From: Planctomycetota bacterium
GTDB taxonomy: Bacteria; Planctomycetota; MHYJ01; JACQXL01; JAVHLO01
NCBI GenBank assembly: GCA_031082105.1
Contig: JAVHLO010000166.1
Span: 1 to 7,538 of the forward strand
Direction of reading: 5' to 3'
Length of the DNA stretch: 7,538 bases
Shown here: in pieces, positions 6,584 to 7,538 of the stretch
How the letters are laid out: each line of letters opens with the position of its first letter
How positions within the stretch are numbered: position 1 is the stretch's first letter
The notes under the pieces: model-generated
The model's input: only the letters and a program-made list of their open reading frames with translations
Told to the model about the DNA's origin: nothing
The model's database searches: none
Position numbers and translations under genes: made by a program

Positions 6584-6767
6584 AGAGAACAGGTGCAAGG
6601 GGTGCGAACTCTGTCTGGACGCCTGTCCGAAGAAGCATATCCGGATGGGCAAACGCCTCAACCTGCGCGGCATTCTCCCGGCCGTCATCGTTGAGGAAAC
6701 CGAATGCACGGCCTGCCAGAACTGCGCCGTCGTTTGTCCGGACGTCGCTATAACCGTCTATAAGTAG
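6564..6767 (+). CDS. korD: 2x[4Fe-4S] ferredoxin, delta-subunit type of 2-oxoacid:ferredoxin oxidoreductase
   Basis: This 67-residue protein carries two complete CxxCxxCxxxCP motifs: Cys11, 14, 17, 21 and Cys48, 51, 54, 58. Each motif should supply ligands for one [4Fe-4S] cluster. The roughly 26-residue spacer with NLRGILPAVIV and the ending CPDVAITVYK resemble the small ferredoxin (delta) subunit of 2-oxoacid:ferredoxin oxidoreductases (KorD, VorC, PorD), which passes electrons from the thiamine-dependent enzyme to soluble ferredoxin. No catalytic subunit is encoded within the window; the next gene is a phosphoesterase, so catalytic genes could lie beyond it or this could act as a free ferredoxin. 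The gene starts 20 nt inside nadK; a purine-rich GGGGGAG at 6546-6552, 11 nt before the ATG, can serve as ribosome binding site. Confidence in a ferredoxin is very high; assignment to Kor rather than another 2-oxoacid enzyme is moderate. Confidence 0.9.
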   Translation: MPKIIIEENRCKGCELCLDACPKKHIRMGKRLNLRGILPAVIVEETECTACQNCAVVCPDVAITVYK

Positions 6768-6775
6768 GCATACTG

Positions 6776-7531
6776 ATGGCTCAAGATGGCGTGCGATACG
6801 CGATCGTCGCGGATATACACTCGAACGTGGACGCCTTGTCGGCGGTGATGGATTCGATCGCCAAAGACCACGTGGATCGGATTCTCTGCCTCGGCGACAT
6901 CATCGGCTACAACGCAGCGCCGGCCGAATGCCTGAAAATGGCGATGGATCACAGCGTGGTCTGTATCAGCGGAAACCACGAACGTTTCCTCACCGGCGCC
7001 ACCACAATCGAACCATCGGTCAAAAAGGGCACGCTTGACGTTCTCGATTGGACAAAGAAAACTATCTCACCCGAACAACTCGAGTTCATAACAGGTCTCA
7101 AGCGCCGCAGTTTTGTCGACAACGCGTACTTGATGGCCCACGGATCGCCCAGACACGAGGACGAATATGTCCTGACAACACAGGTGATGCGCGACAACAT
7201 CCTGTACGTGTCGAACAACTTTCTTGGAATCACCGTCTGCTTCCTCGGCCACACTCACGCGCCGCTGGTTGTGGCGCAGGGCAAACTCGAAACGCATTTT
7301 CACGAGGACAGGACGCTGCCGATCGAAGACGGCAAGGTGTACCTGATAAACCCCGGCAGCGTGGGCCAGCCGAGGGACGGGTGTCCCAAGGCGGCGTACG
7401 GCGTCTTCGACTCGGGCGCGAAGACGATGACCATAAAACGCGTCGACTACGACATCGCCGCCGCGCAGAAGCGAGTGCGGGAGGCCGGGTTCGAAGAACG
7501 CCTGGCCGTGCGGCTGGCGATCGGAAAGTAG
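6776..7531 (+). CDS. Calcineurin-like metallophosphoesterase (YfcE/MJ0936-like)
   Basis: This 251-residue soluble protein has the full metal-binding set of the calcineurin-like phosphoesterase fold: DIH (Asp13, His15), GDIIGYN (Asp41), GNHE (Asn67, His68), AHGSP (His122) and GHTH (His159, His161). It also has NPGSVGQPRDG (192-202), typical of the compact Metallophos_2 subgroup. Members hydrolyse phosphomono- or phosphodiesters with two divalent metal ions; the natural substrate cannot be read from sequence. The subgroup is near the bacterial proteins often annotated as phosphodiesterase or diadenosine tetraphosphatase-like, but there is no basis here for calling it ApaH. The start is 8 nt after the ferredoxin stop with only a weak ribosome binding site, indicating co-transcription. 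Only 7 nt follow the stop, so the end of the operon cannot be seen. Confidence 0.92.
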   Translation: MAQDGVRYAIVADIHSNVDALSAVMDSIAKDHVDRILCLGDIIGYNAAPAECLKMAMDHSVVCISGNHERFLTGATTIEPSVKKGTLDVLDWTKKTISPEQLEFITGLKRRSFVDNAYLMAHGSPRHEDEYVLTTQVMRDNILYVSNNFLGITVCFLGHTHAPLVVAQGKLETHFHEDRTLPIEDGKVYLINPGSVGQPRDGCPKAAYGVFDSGAKTMTIKRVDYDIAAAQKRVREAGFEERLAVRLAIGK

Positions 7532-7538
7532 CGGTCGG

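Noticed and set aside
5357..6709. A 450-codon minus-strand frame opposite the end of dxs, nadK and the ferredoxin gene
   Set aside because: It crosses three well-supported genes, has low-complexity Arg/Ser/Pro-rich stretches, and shows no motif or ribosome binding site; it is an antisense shadow.
1..7538. CRISPR arrays, insertion sequences, toxin-antitoxin or phage-defence genes
   Set aside because: No spaced direct repeats, transposase motifs, terminal inverted repeats or defence domains were seen on either strand.

Overview
The window reads as chromosomal DNA from a GC-rich, Gram-negative-type (two-membrane) bacterium. The outer-membrane lipoprotein exporter at the left implies a diderm. 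The downstream cluster has the feel of an anaerobe, because it encodes a two-cluster ferredoxin that resembles the delta subunit of 2-oxoacid:ferredoxin oxidoreductases. I cannot name the phylum from this sequence; a poorly cultivated diderm lineage is a guess only.

Left half, minus strand (74-3253): a two-gene polysaccharide export unit. The upstream gene encodes a 749-residue inner-membrane chain-length regulator fused to a bacterial tyrosine kinase (Wzc type). The downstream gene encodes the outer-membrane polysaccharide export lipoprotein (Wza type). The kinase stop codon overlaps the ribosome binding site of the exporter gene, so the two are translated from one message. Together they would control assembly and export of a capsule or exopolysaccharide. 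No glycosyltransferase, flippase or polymerase is present. The kinase ends in an extreme tyrosine tail (12 Tyr in the last 20 residues), part of which is a pure trinucleotide repeat. A possible 3' end of a convergent gene sits at the extreme left edge.

Middle (3254-3803): non-protein-coding. It holds a structured leader in front of the kinase gene, a complete tRNA-Arg(CCU) on the minus strand with encoded CCA, a strong sigma70-like promoter firing leftward toward the tRNA, a 10-bp palindrome, and a second strong sigma70-like promoter firing rightward into dxs. The rightward promoter covers the earliest in-frame ATG of dxs and so moves the true start to 3804.

Right half, plus strand (3804-7531): a tight four-gene cluster: dxs (first enzyme of the MEP isoprenoid pathway), nadK (NAD kinase), a korD-like 2x[4Fe-4S] ferredoxin and a calcineurin-like metallophosphoesterase. 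Junctions are a 4-nt overlap, a 20-nt overlap and an 8-nt gap, so a single transcript is likely. The first three genes touch isoprenoid precursor supply and the NADPH/ferredoxin reducing power that this pathway uses, although the ferredoxin may instead belong to an oxidoreductase encoded beyond the window.

Most of the window is recognisable housekeeping or surface-polysaccharide biology. I see no evidence for a wholly new system. The items most worth a second look are the repeat-encoded tyrosine tail, the structured leader before the kinase, and the stand-alone ferredoxin subunit in the dxs-nadK cluster.
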